A stretch of DNA of 64,000 nucleotides from Cotesia glomerata (GCF_020080835.1 NC_058163.1:9645318-9709317); one strand, 5' to 3'. Shown: positions 1-11,523, counted from the first letter of the stretch. Translations and numbers: made by a program. The notes: generated by a model from the letters alone, not told the origin.

Positions 1-826
1 ACAATGAATAGGTATTGCAAATATTATTTAATTTTTGGAACATCGAAAATAATTCATGAAAATTTCTCACAGCATGATCTGTCTAAAATCGGTCAGTTAC
101 TATAGTAGAGTATCCGAGAGATTACATCTCTTTAGTTAACAAAAATCCCCATTAGGTTAATCTTGTCGAATTAAATCCTGAAGTAGTCTTTAATAGTTTC
201 TTAACAAATCTTTTAATACGTTTTTACAAAAATAATCAAATAAATACCAATTTAATCACCGGTTAGACAATAGTACAGTAAAAACACTATTGTACCATCA
301 ATAAATGACTTCGGTCATCTCTATTGGAACCCGCTATTTTTCAAAATACCAGTAGTTGACCGCATACACAGTTGTAAGTTTTAACTTATATAAAATAAAA
401 GTATAAATATATTTACGTGATAATTTAATGTTTATATGAATTTTATTATTTCAAATAATTTATAATTATTAAATTAATAATAATAAAGAAGTATTTATAT
501 TTAGTGTTTAATGTGTTTCAAATAAGATGACTGCTGAGTCAAGTTTACATTTCTGATAAATTTAAATATGAATTTTTTTGTTGAAATTGGAAATAATAGA
601 CATAAATTTACAGTAATTAATGGTTTATTTTAAACAATAGCCATTTTTTATATTAATATTTATTTATTTATTATGAGTTTTACTTGTATACCGTTTTCTG
701 GTTTTTACAAGGTTACCATCCGCTCTATATTATCAACACAATTTTTCAACCCTTTTTTATTATCAACATGTTCTCCACTTTTTATAATCAACATATAATT
801 TTCGGACATATAATTTCATTCCAATG
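1..826. other. Gene-free AT-rich stretch with one arm of an inverted repeat
   Basis: No convincing coding region is visible. A 15-bp sequence at 348-362 (ACCAGTAGTTGACCG) returns inverted at 1667-1681, so 348-1681 may be an older element that later received the MITE and SINE listed next. The remaining sequence is low-complexity A/T. Confidence 0.4.
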
Positions 827-1174
827 CCCTGATAGCCAAGTTGGCCGCAACTTTCTGTCAATCTACTGCCGCAACTTGTCACCAACTTGGCGGCAACTCT
901 TGGAAAGTAACTCGGTTGGTGTCAACTTGTTCACCAAGTTGTCACCAAGTTGTCGGCAAAAGTTGCTCTGAAACTTTTCACACCAAGTTGACGATAAGTT
1001 TCTCAAGAAATTTGGCGACATATTGCGGCAGTAGATTGGTCTCTTTTTTCTCAGAAACTTGTAGCCAACTTGGCGCCAACAGTTACAAATTCGGAAGTTG
1101 ACCGCAAGTTGTCGCTAAGTTGGTGGCAACTATCTGACACCAACTTGGTTGGTCTGAAACTGTGGCTATCAGGG
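827..1174. mobile_element. 348-bp MITE with CCCTGATAGCCA terminal inverted repeats
   Basis: The ends are CCCTGATAGCCA (827-838) and its complement TGGCTATCAGGG (1163-1174), flanked on both sides by the dinucleotide TG (825-826 and 1175-1176). The interior is packed with CAACTTG/CAAGTTG words in both orientations, which look like subterminal transposase-binding repeats. It has no coding capacity. A second copy of exactly the same length is at 49877-50224. A 2-bp target duplication that is not TA would fit ISL2EU/IS4EU-type or CACTA-related DNA transposons; the superfamily is an inference. Confidence 0.75.
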
Positions 1175-1176
1175 TG

Positions 1177-1433
1177 CGGCTGTGGACCGACTTGTGCTTT
1201 CTGTACTGCATTTACCCTATTCCTCACTCCTTTCTATCGGTTGTTGGAATAGTGGCGATGGGGAAACCACAGAGAAAACCCATGCCAGTACAGTTCGGCT
1301 ACCGAGCGACCCCCGACGGTTGGTGTTGAAACTATTCGAACAACCGTCGGGGCTCGAACCCTCTCCTCACGACATGATGCACGAACGAACTATGAGGATA
1401 ATGACAGTCCGCTCGGCCATCATGCCGCTTCTA
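1177..1433 (-). mobile_element. tRNA-derived SINE-like element
   Basis: Read on the minus strand, a polymerase III box A (ATGGCCGAGCGG, 1420-1409) is followed about 50 bases later by a box B (GGTTCGAGCCC, 1360-1350). That box A is typical of Ser/Leu-type tRNAs. The sequence continues into a short inverted repeat (CCGACGGTTG/CAACCGTCGG) and an unrelated body containing TTCTCTGTGGTTTCCCC. It is clearly more GC-rich than its surroundings. The MITE at 827-1174 abuts its tail. No poly-A tail or target duplication could be defined, so its limits are approximate. Confidence 0.5.
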
Positions 1434-2079
1434 TTTTTATTAATAATTGCATGCATGCACCTCAACGAAATGTCTGCCTTGTCATTATTGAATCTAAGTT
1501 TAATTTACTAATCTGTTACGTTTTTACTATTATTAGTTTTGTTCTAAACTAAAAGAATTTTGTTTACTAATAATACAAATCTAATTTAAATAAATAAGTA
1601 TAAAGACATTATACATTATACATAAAAAACTAATTAAAGTTTAAAAAATAACCAATATTCTATAATCGGTCAACTACTGGTGTTTTTATTTTACCTGCAT
1701 TTACATGTGAATTTATATGTAATTTAATTAATAATTTAAATAAATAACATCACATATCAGAAAGTCAAATATTTAAAGCTTAAATAAACTTTGAATTATT
1801 TTCTTTTAACTTTTAATAATTAAATTACGATCAATTGAAATGCCAAAAGTCCTTAATCGGCCAATCACTGGTACATTTACCCTAGTTTATTTTTAGAGAA
1901 AAATTCAAAAATTATCAAGTGTCTGCTAATTTCAGTGTCATCTTTTAAGGATGGCATTTTTTTCATAAATTTTTTTTTTATATTCTAAAAATTACCACAT
2001 GTCTCAATTTCAATATCAATTCTCATATTCAATAATTTTTTTAGGTTAAGTATTCTCAGAATTTCTTATTTATGCAAGA

Positions 2080-3471
2080 ATGGACTGCCCAAAAAAAATC
2101 ACATTAGAAGAATGGGAGAGACAATTACTACCTAGCGAAAAAGTACAGAAGTTGATCGATAATTGCACGGCGTTAAAAATGGAACCGGACCTAGTGCAAA
2201 CTGGCTGGTCAAAGGCTTACGTGTACACCACAGCTGAACGCAAGTATTCCCAGATCTGGACCAAGGAAGATGTCCATGACAATGAGCCTATCTATTATTA
2301 CTACAGGATTCAAATCCTTGGACTGAACAAAGACGGATACAATGAAGAAGGTAACTACTTATTTGTCCAAAATTGGGGAGCGTTTGATACAATTAATCAC
2401 CGCAAGCGCTCTGATTACTTACCTCTCAGACAATGTCTCCAAAAATTCATGATTCAGTCAGGTGAGCGAAGTAGAAATTATATTTTCGCTAAAATAAAAG
2501 AAAATGACATCAGTAAAAACGATCTGCCGGAGCTTGTTCAAGAGCTGATTGCAAAATACATTTTTGACGTTGGTTTTCTCAAGAAAATGATCGGCGAGTA
2601 TACGTTTGATGTAAAAAATACAATATCCGCATTTCTTGAAGTTACCTCAAATGTCCAGGAAGTTGCATCTCAATTGGTTAGTTATCCACCAGGTTTCATG
2701 ACCCATGTCCCACCCCGAGTAGTATTGTCTTATCAGAAAGTGCGTGAATTATTGAAGAAGCAAATAACTTGTGAGCCAACTGATAAAATTAACGACAGGA
2801 GCAGAACATTCAGCCTGATGAATTTTTATTACAAACAATTGCATACGACAATTAACGTTCTTGATAGCAGCTCTGAGCGCTACAAAATAATTCAAAAATA
2901 CTTTACCAATACCCATTCGACCCAGCATTCTTATGCCATTAACATGACGTTGAAGAATGTGTTTGAAATTGAGAGGCCGTGTGACAATCATAGATACACC
3001 AAGGATTTGGGAAACAAGAAGCTGCTTTGGCATGGAACAAATATGGCCAACATCCCGCCGATTTTGTACGAAGGTTTCAGAACTAGCAAAGCTAATAGTC
3101 GTGGCATGTTTGGTGCCGGAATTTACTTTGCTAATGCGGTGTCCAAGTCTGTTGGGTACTGCAGAACTTCGAAAGAAGCAGTTCTTTTGCTTTGTGAAGT
3201 TGCGCTGGGTGAAATCAAGCAATGTACTAGCGCTTGTCAGCCTCTAGGTGAGAACGGGCTTTTACCTGATGGTAAAAATTCAATACATGGATCAGGACAA
3301 ATATCGCCAAATGTAGACGACTCGGTTGTAATTGATGGTGATGTCTTGGTGCCTTATGGAAAGCTGAAAAATTCGAATATTAGATGCGGATTACTTCACG
3401 ATGAATTTATTGTTTATAATCCTGCGCAAATTAAGATGAGGTATCTTATCACCATGAGCTTTGGCTATTAA
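2080..3471 (+). CDS. PARP2/3-like ADP-ribosyltransferase, copy A (463 aa)
   Basis: Predicted poly/mono-ADP-ribosyltransferase that uses NAD+ to modify proteins or DNA ends, probably nuclear. It is a single open exon. Residues about 40-135 form a WGR-like domain (YYYYRIQIL, then NWGAF), 148-285 the helical PARP regulatory domain (LPELVQELI, FDVGFLKKMI), and 300-463 the catalytic domain. The H-Y-E triad is present: His318 in LLWHGT, Tyr349 in GAGIYF, Glu442 in HDEFIVY. There are no zinc fingers, BRCT or macro domains, so it is the size of PARP2/3. The WGR signature reads WGA. A splice-acceptor-like tract ends in TTCTCAG just upstream of the start, suggesting a 5'UTR intron; AATAAA lies at 3583. 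This is the best-preserved member of the local array and should be functional. Confidence 0.88.
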   Translation: MDCPKKITLEEWERQLLPSEKVQKLIDNCTALKMEPDLVQTGWSKAYVYTTAERKYSQIWTKEDVHDNEPIYYYYRIQILGLNKDGYNEEGNYLFVQNWGAFDTINHRKRSDYLPLRQCLQKFMIQSGERSRNYIFAKIKENDISKNDLPELVQELIAKYIFDVGFLKKMIGEYTFDVKNTISAFLEVTSNVQEVASQLVSYPPGFMTHVPPRVVLSYQKVRELLKKQITCEPTDKINDRSRTFSLMNFYYKQLHTTINVLDSSSERYKIIQKYFTNTHSTQHSYAINMTLKNVFEIERPCDNHRYTKDLGNKKLLWHGTNMANIPPILYEGFRTSKANSRGMFGAGIYFANAVSKSVGYCRTSKEAVLLLCEVALGEIKQCTSACQPLGENGLLPDGKNSIHGSGQISPNVDDSVVIDGDVLVPYGKLKNSNIRCGLLHDEFIVYNPAQIKMRYLITMSFGY

Positions 3472-4082
3472 TGAAGAGATTTTTTATATTTATTTAAAAT
3501 AATTACTGTTCGACTAATGTGAAGTCTTCTTTTTTATAAAGAATGAGTGCTATTTAGTGATTATTTTACTACATGGTTTTTAAATAAAAAATTAATAACT
3601 TAAAAATAATGGCAATTTATTTTTTATTTAAATTTAAAAGTTTATTGAGTTGATTTTTAAATTTTTTATTTTGGTCATTTATCAAATAATTTTTTTTTTT
3701 CAAAAATTTTTATCATTTCTTTTATTTTATACCAAAATAAGAAGAATAGATTTTTGTAATAATATAATTTTTATGTTATTAATTCTCTTTACTTAGTTTG
3801 AAAATAATAATTTTATGTCAATTATTTTTTATTCTTATAAAAATTTGAGCAGAGTGAGTCAATTTTCAAAAATAACTAAAAAAAAAAAAATATTTAAATA
3901 AATACTTCAATATCTTTTTAATCATTAATTTGAACCCATTATATTATGTTACTAATTTTCAAATTAGCACAAAAAATTTAGTTGAAAAATTTTTTATTTT
4001 ATTTTCACAAAATATTTAAGAATAAAAGAATTTGAATAAGATTGTAAATTTATAAATAAATATTGAGAATCATCAAAAAAAT
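3472..4082. other. Gene-free AT-rich spacer
   Basis: Holds the PARP copy A 3'UTR with AATAAA at 3583-3588, followed by A/T low-complexity sequence. Nothing else is recognised. Confidence 0.5.
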
Positions 4083-4382
4083 GTGATTCTGAAAAATTAT
4101 GAAATTGAGGAAGGTTTGAATTCTCTTCTAACTCTTATTAATCAAGATCAATCGCCTAGCAGTAAAAATTCAGTACATGGACAAGAACTTTCATCGCCAG
4201 ATTCTGAACACTTTAAGATCATTGATGATGATGTTTTGGTCCCTTTCAGGCGGCTTCAACTGGAAAATGGTGATTTAACGCGCAGCTTAGACACCCATGA
4301 ATTTATTGCTTATGATCTGACTCAGATAACAATTTTTAAGATGGATCGTGACGGTGCTCCGTGGATTTGGGAGAGATTTTAA
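4083..4382 (+). pseudogene. C-terminal PARP catalytic-domain remnant
   Basis: A 99-codon open frame whose middle aligns by eye with the last third of the neighbouring PARPs: SKNSVHG matches GKNSIHG, DDDVLVPFRRLQ matches DGDVLVPYGKLK, and THEFIAYDLTQI matches HDEFIVYNPAQI. The glutamate equivalent to the catalytic Glu is retained. The WGR, regulatory domain, NAD-binding His and Tyr are absent, and the C-terminus runs into unrelated sequence. It lies 0.6 kb downstream of copy A in the same orientation, so it is a relic of another tandem copy, not a working enzyme. Confidence 0.75.
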
Positions 4383-4616
4383 CGCGTAATTAAAAGATGT
4401 GAATTCAAAATGGTCTTTTCAAATAAAAAAAAAATGATTAATGTCTGACTGGTATAAAGTTACATTTTGTACTACTGAAATACGTAAATGAATAAATAAA
4501 TTAATTATGAGTCTAAAAATGTTAACTAAAATAAGTATTGTATAAAAAATAAAAAACTAATAATTATAGTTTTTTTTTTTTTTATTAATTTTAATTTCCA
4601 TATAAAATTTGGACAC

Positions 4617-4724
4617 GTCTATTCATACGTAAAAAAAGTCCTGATAAATCGACGCTGCATGAATGTAAAGACATTTACATTCACGCGGCGTGGATTTATC
4701 AGGACTTTTTTGTGTGTGAATAGA
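4617..4724. mobile_element. Hairpin MITE, GTCTATTC...GAATAGAC
   Basis: Near-perfect palindrome of about 108 bp. The arms share GTCCTGATAAATC and its complement, and the interior has CGCGGCG-type words. A related, internally duplicated copy is at 11827-11964. No clear target duplication. Confidence 0.6.
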
Positions 4725-5543
4725 CACTTCTGTAAAATTTACTGATTTAATTTTCAGATTTTCATTTTGACTTTTACTCCTTCTGGTTCTTCTTGATAAG
4801 AATAAATTTTCATTAAAAAAAATTTCATTTGTAAATTCATAAATTTATTAATTAAATATTTTCAGATCTATTATATATATTTTATAGAAATTTTGCAAGT
4901 TGGTACAAAAAAAAAAATTTGATTTTTTGCTGTCAGTTTATATACGCCGCCACTATACAATTATTTATATATTAAGTGTAGAGAAACGACGCAAAATGTA
5001 CATGCTGAGTTCTAAAAAGTGAGGTTAACAAAGTTGTATAAGAAATAGGTGAAGTAAAGATGACAAAATTCTTGCCAGGCTGATTTTTCGCTAAATTAAA
5101 TTAATTCTTAACATTTTATTGTCATATCCAGATCAAGTACGACTGTTTGCTTAGAATTAGTAGCGCTTTAATGAAAAATAATGTCTAAATATTCCAGTTG
5201 TTAAGTTTTAAATAATACTGAAATAAGCTGAGGTTTGTCAATTTTTATTACGAATAAATTTTAATAGAAAACTATCTTTAAGAATTCGCTTTCATAATTT
5301 TTTTTTGTAATTTCTACAAGTGAAATTTTTTCATTATAATTTTATTGGTACAAAATTCTAAAAACTTTTTAAGTGTCTACCAATTTCAGTATCACGTTTT
5401 TGACATTTTTGCTAATTTTTTTTAATACTGAAATTAACAGACTCCTGACAATTTTTATAATCTTATAACAATTAAATTATTGCACGCCTCATAAGGGAAG
5501 CGTTAAGGTAGTGCTCTACTCTCGAAATTTCAAAAAAAGCAGT

Positions 5544-6487
5544 CCCTAGCGGATCCATATACACCGTGTAAACTTAGTGTAAACTCGATGTATACTTAGT
5601 GTCAGTGTAAATTAGGGGTTTATTTGGTGTATACTCAGTGCATATTGAGTATTCACCAAATACACTTCAAGTTTACACTGAATTTACACGGTGTATATGC
5701 GCACGATATACACTGAGTTTACACCGAGGATATACTAAAAAATTTTTCTAAGTCCTCAGAACAAAAGTTGTGAAGAAAATTTTTTTTGAAAAAAATTGAA
5801 ATTAAAAAAAATCAAATTTTGAAAAAAAATTAATATTTTCAAAAAAATTAAATTTTTCAGGAAAATTGAAAAAAAAAACACACATACATACATACATACA
5901 TACAGATACCATCATAAAAACCGTCGGGGAAGTTTCCTGGGGCCTCAAAACGTCGAGATCAGATTAAAACTCGATTTTCGAAAAACGGATTAAAATCAAT
6001 AATTTCCCGATTTTCGAATATTTTCAATTTTCTCAGCGAAAAGTTCATGAAAAATAAAATTTTGCAAATAAACTCGAGAAATAATTTTTTTTTTATTCAA
6101 TAAAAAAAAATTCACTCAGTGGGGACTAAATCAACTGAAAATCATTCACCTCGCATTCACTCCGCAAATTTTTAAGTTTTTCTCCAAATAATATATATTG
6201 AAGTGTTTCTGAAGTTCTATTCTTAATTTTTAAAAATTAAGAAATTTTTTCGCATGCTAAAATAGAACATTAGTTAACGACGCGGCACCTCTATTAATTT
6301 ATGTTAATGAGGTAAAGTACCCAGTACTTGAACGATTTTAAAAATGGCCCTAGTACTTGAACAGTTTGGAAATTCTTATATTATTAAAAAGCTCCGGCCA
6401 TAAACATTAATATTTAATGTATATTAAGATAACTTGATGTCTTAGTTATATCTAAATATATACTTAGTGTATAGCGATCCGCTAGGG
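5544..6487. mobile_element. TIR element with GTGTAAAC/GTATAC internal repeats
   Basis: The ends CCCTAGCGGATC (5544-5555) and GATCCGCTAGGG (6476-6487) are inverted copies, each followed inward by TATACAC-type words. Between 5557 and 5735 the words ACTTAGTGTA, TACACTGA and similar recur in both orientations and form a large imperfect palindrome. No open reading frame. Target duplication unclear. Confidence 0.5.
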
Positions 6488-6734
6488 GTTTTCTCAAAAC
6501 TGAAATTGATTTTTTTTTATTTATATCACACTTACAGGTTTTCTAAGTGAAAATTTATAAAACTATGTACAAACCTTTGCCATTCGGCTAATTGCCTTGG
6601 CATATTAAATAAATACATACATACACTTACAGGTTAATATGAGTGTACTAATATCAAGTCAAATAATTTGTCAGGCACATAAAATATGATTCAACAACAA
6701 TTATTTTATTTAACATAGTAAATAATAACATTAA

Positions 6735-6875
6735 ATAGTATATTACACACCTAGGGAAGTAAAGTAAGAAATGTCTCAGATCACATGTAATTGTTGGCCG
6801 AGGCGAAGCCGAGGTCAACAAACATGTGATCTGAGACATTTCTTACTTTACTTCCCTAGGTGTGTAATATACTAT
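6735..6875. mobile_element. Perfect 141-bp hairpin, solo first half of the double-hairpin element
   Basis: The sequence ATAGTATATTACACACC... is mirrored by ...GGTGTGTAATATACTAT, with a loop containing GGCCGAGGCGAAGCCGAGG. It matches the first half of the two insertions that disrupt PARP copy B (7724-7942 and 8487-8704). The second hairpin of those insertions is missing here, and the sequence to the right is unrelated. Confidence 0.7.
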
Positions 6876-7723
6876 TTTCTGGGCGTCCGTGTGCCTGTGT
6901 TTATGGATTGGCGTATGTGGCAGGGAAATTGGTCGAAAAAATGATCGTATCGGAATAATTTTTTTTTTATTATCTAAAGTAACACACGACAGACTTTCTC
7001 AATTAATATGAGCGTTCAATTCACTGTCGTTAAATTTTTATTTATAAAAAAATAATATGTGACTGTGTATTTTTTTGTATATCTATCTATACATTTTATT
7101 ATAGTATTTCTTTCCTCACTTTAGAATTATGACGCGACTAAACCATAGCAAAGTTTTCTGTTTTTTATTATTTTGCTTTTTATATTTTATTTTAATCAAT
7201 TTTATTGTGAAAAATGAGATTATGAGGCATGCACTTTTGGATTTTCCAAACTTTTCTTAGAAAATTATAAGTACAAATTTTTAAAAATAATTTTTTATCA
7301 CAATTGATTTGTAACGAAAATTAAAAAATTTATCAGATGTTTCCTGATTTTAGTATCATAATTTTTACTAAAAAACTGATAAAAATATTTAACTAATAAG
7401 TGATATTTTTTTATAGATTATACGTAAATATTGATTGAAGTGGTTAATCTGTCTTGTATTGGTAATTGAATTACCAAAAAAAAAAACAAAGATGGACGAT
7501 TGGGAAGAAACATCAATACCCAATAGCAAAATCCAAACGTTGATCAGCAGTTGCTCAGCATTGAAGCCGGAACCAGACTTACTACACAAGGCATCCTTAT
7601 TCACAGAAGGCGGCAAGTATTCCAGGATCTGGATCAAAGAAGATGTTTACGATGGCGAGCCTATTTACTACTACTATAAAATCAAAATACTTGTAATAGA
7701 AAAAGATGAAAACGAGAAGAATA

Positions 7724-7942
7724 GTATATTACACACCTAGGGAAGTAAAGTAAGAAATGTCTCAGATCACATGTAATTGTTGGCCGAGGCGAAGCCGAGG
7801 TCAACAAACATGTGATCTGAGGCTTTCTTATTTACTTCCCGAGGAGTGTATACTATTTTTTTGTCCGACGAAGGCGGAAAGCGGCAACTTAGTTTAGCGC
7901 AGCGGGACGAAAGTTGCCACTTTCCGCCCGGAGGGCAAAAAA
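7724..7942 (+). mobile_element. Double-hairpin insertion 1 in PARP copy B, AATA target duplication
   Basis: A 219-bp insertion with AATA on both sides (7720-7723, 7943-7946). The first hairpin runs GTATATTACACACC... to ...GTGTATACTAT. The second is built from GGCGGAAAGCGGCAACTT and GTTGCCACTTTCCGCC and closes with a T-run pairing with the terminal A-run. Removing the element and one AATA restores the PARP frame. No open frame of its own. Confidence 0.8.
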
Positions 7943-8486
7943 AATACATTTTTATTTGTCCAAAACTGGGGAGCTTTTGACACAATCAATCATCGCAAGC
8001 GCTCTGATAACTTATTTTTCAGGCAATGTCTTCAAAAATTTATGATCCAGTCGTCTGAGCGTAGCAGAAATTTCATTTTCTCTAAAGTTAAAGAAAATAA
8101 CATTAGTAACAATCCTCTGCCGGAGCCTGTTCCGAGAGCTGATTGCAAAATATATTTTCGACATGAGTTTTCTCAAGAAAATGATTGACGACTACACATT
8201 AAATGTAAAGGATACAATATTTACATTTCTTGGAGTTACCTCGGAGGTCCAACGTACTACATCTGAATTGGCTGATTATCGACAAGAATTCGCGACCCAG
8301 ATCCGATCATCATTGTCTTATGGTACAATACGTGAATTATTGGAGAAGCAAATAACTTGTGAGCCAACTGATAAAATTAACGGCGGGAGCAGGACTTTCA
8401 GCCTGATGAATTTTTATTACAAGCAATTGCCCATGACAATTAACTTCCTTGATAGAAACTCTGAACGCTACAAAATAATTGAAATA

Positions 8487-8704
8487 GTATATTACACCCC
8501 TAGGGAAGTAAAGTAAGAAAGGTCTCAGATCACATGCAATCGTTGGCCGAGGCGAAGCCGAGGTCAACAAACATGTGATCTGAGGCTTTCATATTTACTT
8601 CCCGAGGAGTGTATACTATTTTTTTCCCCGAGGAAGGCGGAAAGCGGCAACTTCGTTTAGCGTAGCGGGGCTAAAGTTGCCGCTTTACGCCCAGAGGGGA
8701 AAAA
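8487..8704 (+). mobile_element. Double-hairpin insertion 2 in PARP copy B, AATA target duplication
   Basis: A 218-bp relative of the 7724 insertion in the same orientation, also flanked by AATA (8483-8486, 8705-8708), placed at the codons matching KIIQKY in copy A. In the second hairpin the closing stem is CCCC/GGGG where the other copy has GTCC/GGGC, so pairing is kept by matched changes. Confidence 0.8.
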
Positions 8705-9276
8705 AATACTTTACTAATTCGCAGTCAATGACTTCTGTTGATTCCTATATTTTAAATGGCAATCCTCTCAAGTTAAAGTATATATTTGAAATTGAAAGGC
8801 CATATGACAATGACAGATACACCAAAGATTTCAAGAACAAGCAACTACTTTGGCACGGAACAAAGAGATTTAACATCCCGTCCATTTTGTACGAGGGTTT
8901 TAAAATAAGTAAAGCAAAACGAGGTTTGTTTGGCGCCGGTACTTACTTTACTAATGCAGTGACTAAGTCTTGGAGATATTGCGGATCTTACCTTGAAGGA
9001 GTTCTTTTTCTTTGTGAGGTTGCCTTGGGCGAAATTTCGACTGGGAATAATGGCTTTGGGAATGGACACCAGGAAAATCCATTACCTGTTGGTAAAAATT
9101 CAGTACATGGAGTTGGAAACTATTTTCCGAATATCAATGACTTTGATATTATTGATGATGATGTCTTGGTACCTTATGGAAGACTTGAATTTAAATATAA
9201 CGGTGGATTGGAATTTGATGAGTTTATTGTTTACAATACCTCTCAAATAAAAAGAAGGTACCTCGTTACCTTTTAG

Positions 9277-11514
9277 TTGGGAATAATGTTAGTTTCTTGC
9301 TTTAGATTTTAATTTTACTTCTATTCATTTACGATTTTGTTTATTGAAAAATTATTTAAAAAAAAAATAAATTATGATAAAAATTTTAGATTTAAATTAA
9401 ATTTTTTAATTATAATTTAATTAATGAAAAAATTTTTAAATTGTCTTAGACTTAGTTAATTTTATTTTAATGAAAATTCTAAATAAATTTTATTTACAAA
9501 AATTATTATGTTAACGCATTAATAATAGAGTTCTCTATTCTTTTTATTGATAGGAATAAGTTATGATTGTAACGACATTTTTACAAGTAATTTTATTTAT
9601 TCCATTTGTAAACCATCTCATAAATACAGAATTTTTTATTCTGGATGGAAATACTTTTTGTCAGGAAGAAATGAGCAAAGGATTCTTTTTCTTACCATAA
9701 ATTTTAATCAGATAATATCAAATTATAATTGTAATTTTTCTTACCTGAAATTTTTGGACTGTGATTATCCAAAAGAAGTTTCCAGATAGTAAATTTAAGC
9801 TTCCTGTAGGATTTTACAATTATCAGAATATTAAATGTACTTTCATAAATCTTATTTACCTATAATCGTTTTTGAATGAGGAAAAAAAATGTAATTTGTA
9901 ATTTTTTAATACATTAATTTAAAAATATTCCTTACCATTATAATTAAAAAAAGTTTGGAAAATTCAAAAGTGCACGACTCATAATGCTCATTTAATTATG
10001 AAATATAAAAAAAAAAAAAAAAAAAAAAAAAAACTTACGTCGTTTAAAATTAATTGCCGAAAAAACAGCTGTAGTAGGAAGGTACTGCACAAGCGCCCCT
10101 GGTAGAATAAAATGTACATAATATCTATAGATATATCACCATCCATGTTAATTTTACATGGATCTATATAGATATACAGTCTGGTAGTTTTCGTTTTTTA
10201 TTAATTGTAATCAAACGACAGTGAATTAATTAACCATTCGCATTCAGTGACCTACAATCGTCGATTAGAATTTAAAAAAAAAAAATTTAACTCAAATAAT
10301 TGATTTTTACACAAGTTACAGTGTTTCCGGGGTTTCATACATGACGGACAGGAAAATTTTTTGACCTATTTTGATGTTTTTTTCCGTTTCTATTGCAGTA
10401 AATCAATTTTTAGAAAATATGAAATTAATCTCCATTAAATTATCTCGACAATAGTATGCAAAATATCTTGATTCCGTGAACTAACAAGGCTATAATACTA
10501 AAAATAGTTGCTAAAATGAGGCGAAAAAAATTTTTCGATCGTAAAGCACTCTCTGATGCTTTGCATCATGAGTCGTGCAAAATCAACCTTCTTTTTATGA
10601 ATACACTGAATAAATAAAAATTTTTTTCACCCAGATAATTTACTTATTCAAAGCAAAAAATTTCATAGAAATTCACAGTAGTAAATTCGTATCAAATTTG
10701 AAATCAGCTGATATCTCAATTTTTTATATGATATTAAAGTTAGCTGTCACTTGACCATTTTTTAATTTTAGTTAACAATAAAATTTGTTCCGAAAAATTA
10801 TTTTTAAAAAATTGCATTTTTAATTTTAAAAATTTTCTAAATGTCATTTTTTTTTTCTTTTTTTTTTATGCAGCAATTTATTAATTAGAAAAATTCTTAA
10901 AATTACTAAATATCTGCTGAATTAGTTTTTATATTTTTTATTCTTTTGCATTATTTTGATAGATTAAAAAATTTTTGAAATTATCATGTTTGTTAATTTC
11001 AATATCAAAAAATAATTAATTTCTTATTGTTAAAAATTTATTTTTAAATTAGTACTAAAAAAAATATATTTTTTTTCAATGAAAATGAGTTTATCAGACA
11101 TTTGAAAATTTTAAGAGTTTTTATAACAAATAAATTTTTGCAAAAAAAATTAAACATGCAATTTTTCAAAAATAATTTTTCGGTACATATCGTTTTGTTA
11201 AAAGAAATTATAAAATGGTCAAGTGACTGCTAACTTTAATGTCATTAATTTTCTTAACTTTTCCTTTAAAAATTATCGTTAACTTTTTTTTCAATTATTC
11301 TTACCAAAAATTAAAATGTAGAAATTTGAATTTAGCGCCATTCCTTAACTTGCAACCTATCGATCTATCGATACTTTTTTCTTGTCACTGACTTTTCGCT
11401 TGCCAATCCTTTTTTTCTGAGTAGAGATGAAACTTTGCTTGCTTTACTCATTTAACAGAATATATAGTAAAAGATTGCAAGAATCAAGACCGAACCAACG
11501 GATAGCAGGTAGCT
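9277..11514. other. Gene-free stretch between PARP copies B and C
   Basis: Contains a TIR element (9971-10579) and A/T-rich DNA. The small open frame at 9547-9789 has no recognisable domain and A/T-driven composition, so it is not called. Confidence 0.45.
9971..10579. mobile_element. TIR element bounded by TGCACGACTCAT
   Basis: The left end TGCACGACTCATAATGC and the right end GCATCATGAGTCGTGCA are near-perfect inverted copies about 0.6 kb apart. A 30-base A-run and a small ATCTATAGATATA hairpin lie inside. No coding content and no clear target duplication. Confidence 0.5.
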
Positions 11515-11523
11515 GGTATGACA

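Larger units (their letters stand above)
4725..7491. other. Gene-free interval with several hairpin or TIR elements
   Basis: No coding region supported. It contains an element bounded by CCCTAGCGGATC (5544-6487), the hairpin at 6735-6875, and A/T low-complexity DNA. The 6654-6839 minus-strand open frame is only the hairpin read through. Confidence 0.5.
7492..9276 (+). pseudogene. PARP2/3-like copy B, disrupted by two insertions and a frameshift
   Basis: Three exon-like pieces (7492-7723, 7943-8486, 8705-9276) together cover the full PARP layout: N-terminus starting MDDWEE, WGR region with NWGAF, regulatory domain, and catalytic domain with LLWHGT, GAGTYF and DEFIVY. The ATG at 7492 aligns with the starts of copies A and C; a longer in-frame start at 7435 is probably untranslated leader. 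A 219-bp and a 218-bp copy of one mobile element interrupt it, each flanked by AATA duplications. Near 8131-8135 one extra base relative to copy A shifts the frame inside the regulatory domain. The catalytic triad codons survive, so inactivation looks recent. It is unlikely to make full-length enzyme. Confidence 0.85.

Noticed and set aside
7724..8704. The two PARP copy B insertions as introner-type introns
   Set aside because: They begin with GT after the AATA, but the available AG near the right end does not restore the frame when spliced. They end in an A-run and carry AATA duplications, so they are insertions that break the gene.
9547..9789. 80-aa ORF downstream of PARP copy B
   Set aside because: A/T-driven composition, no domain, no repeat elsewhere, no splice or promoter context.
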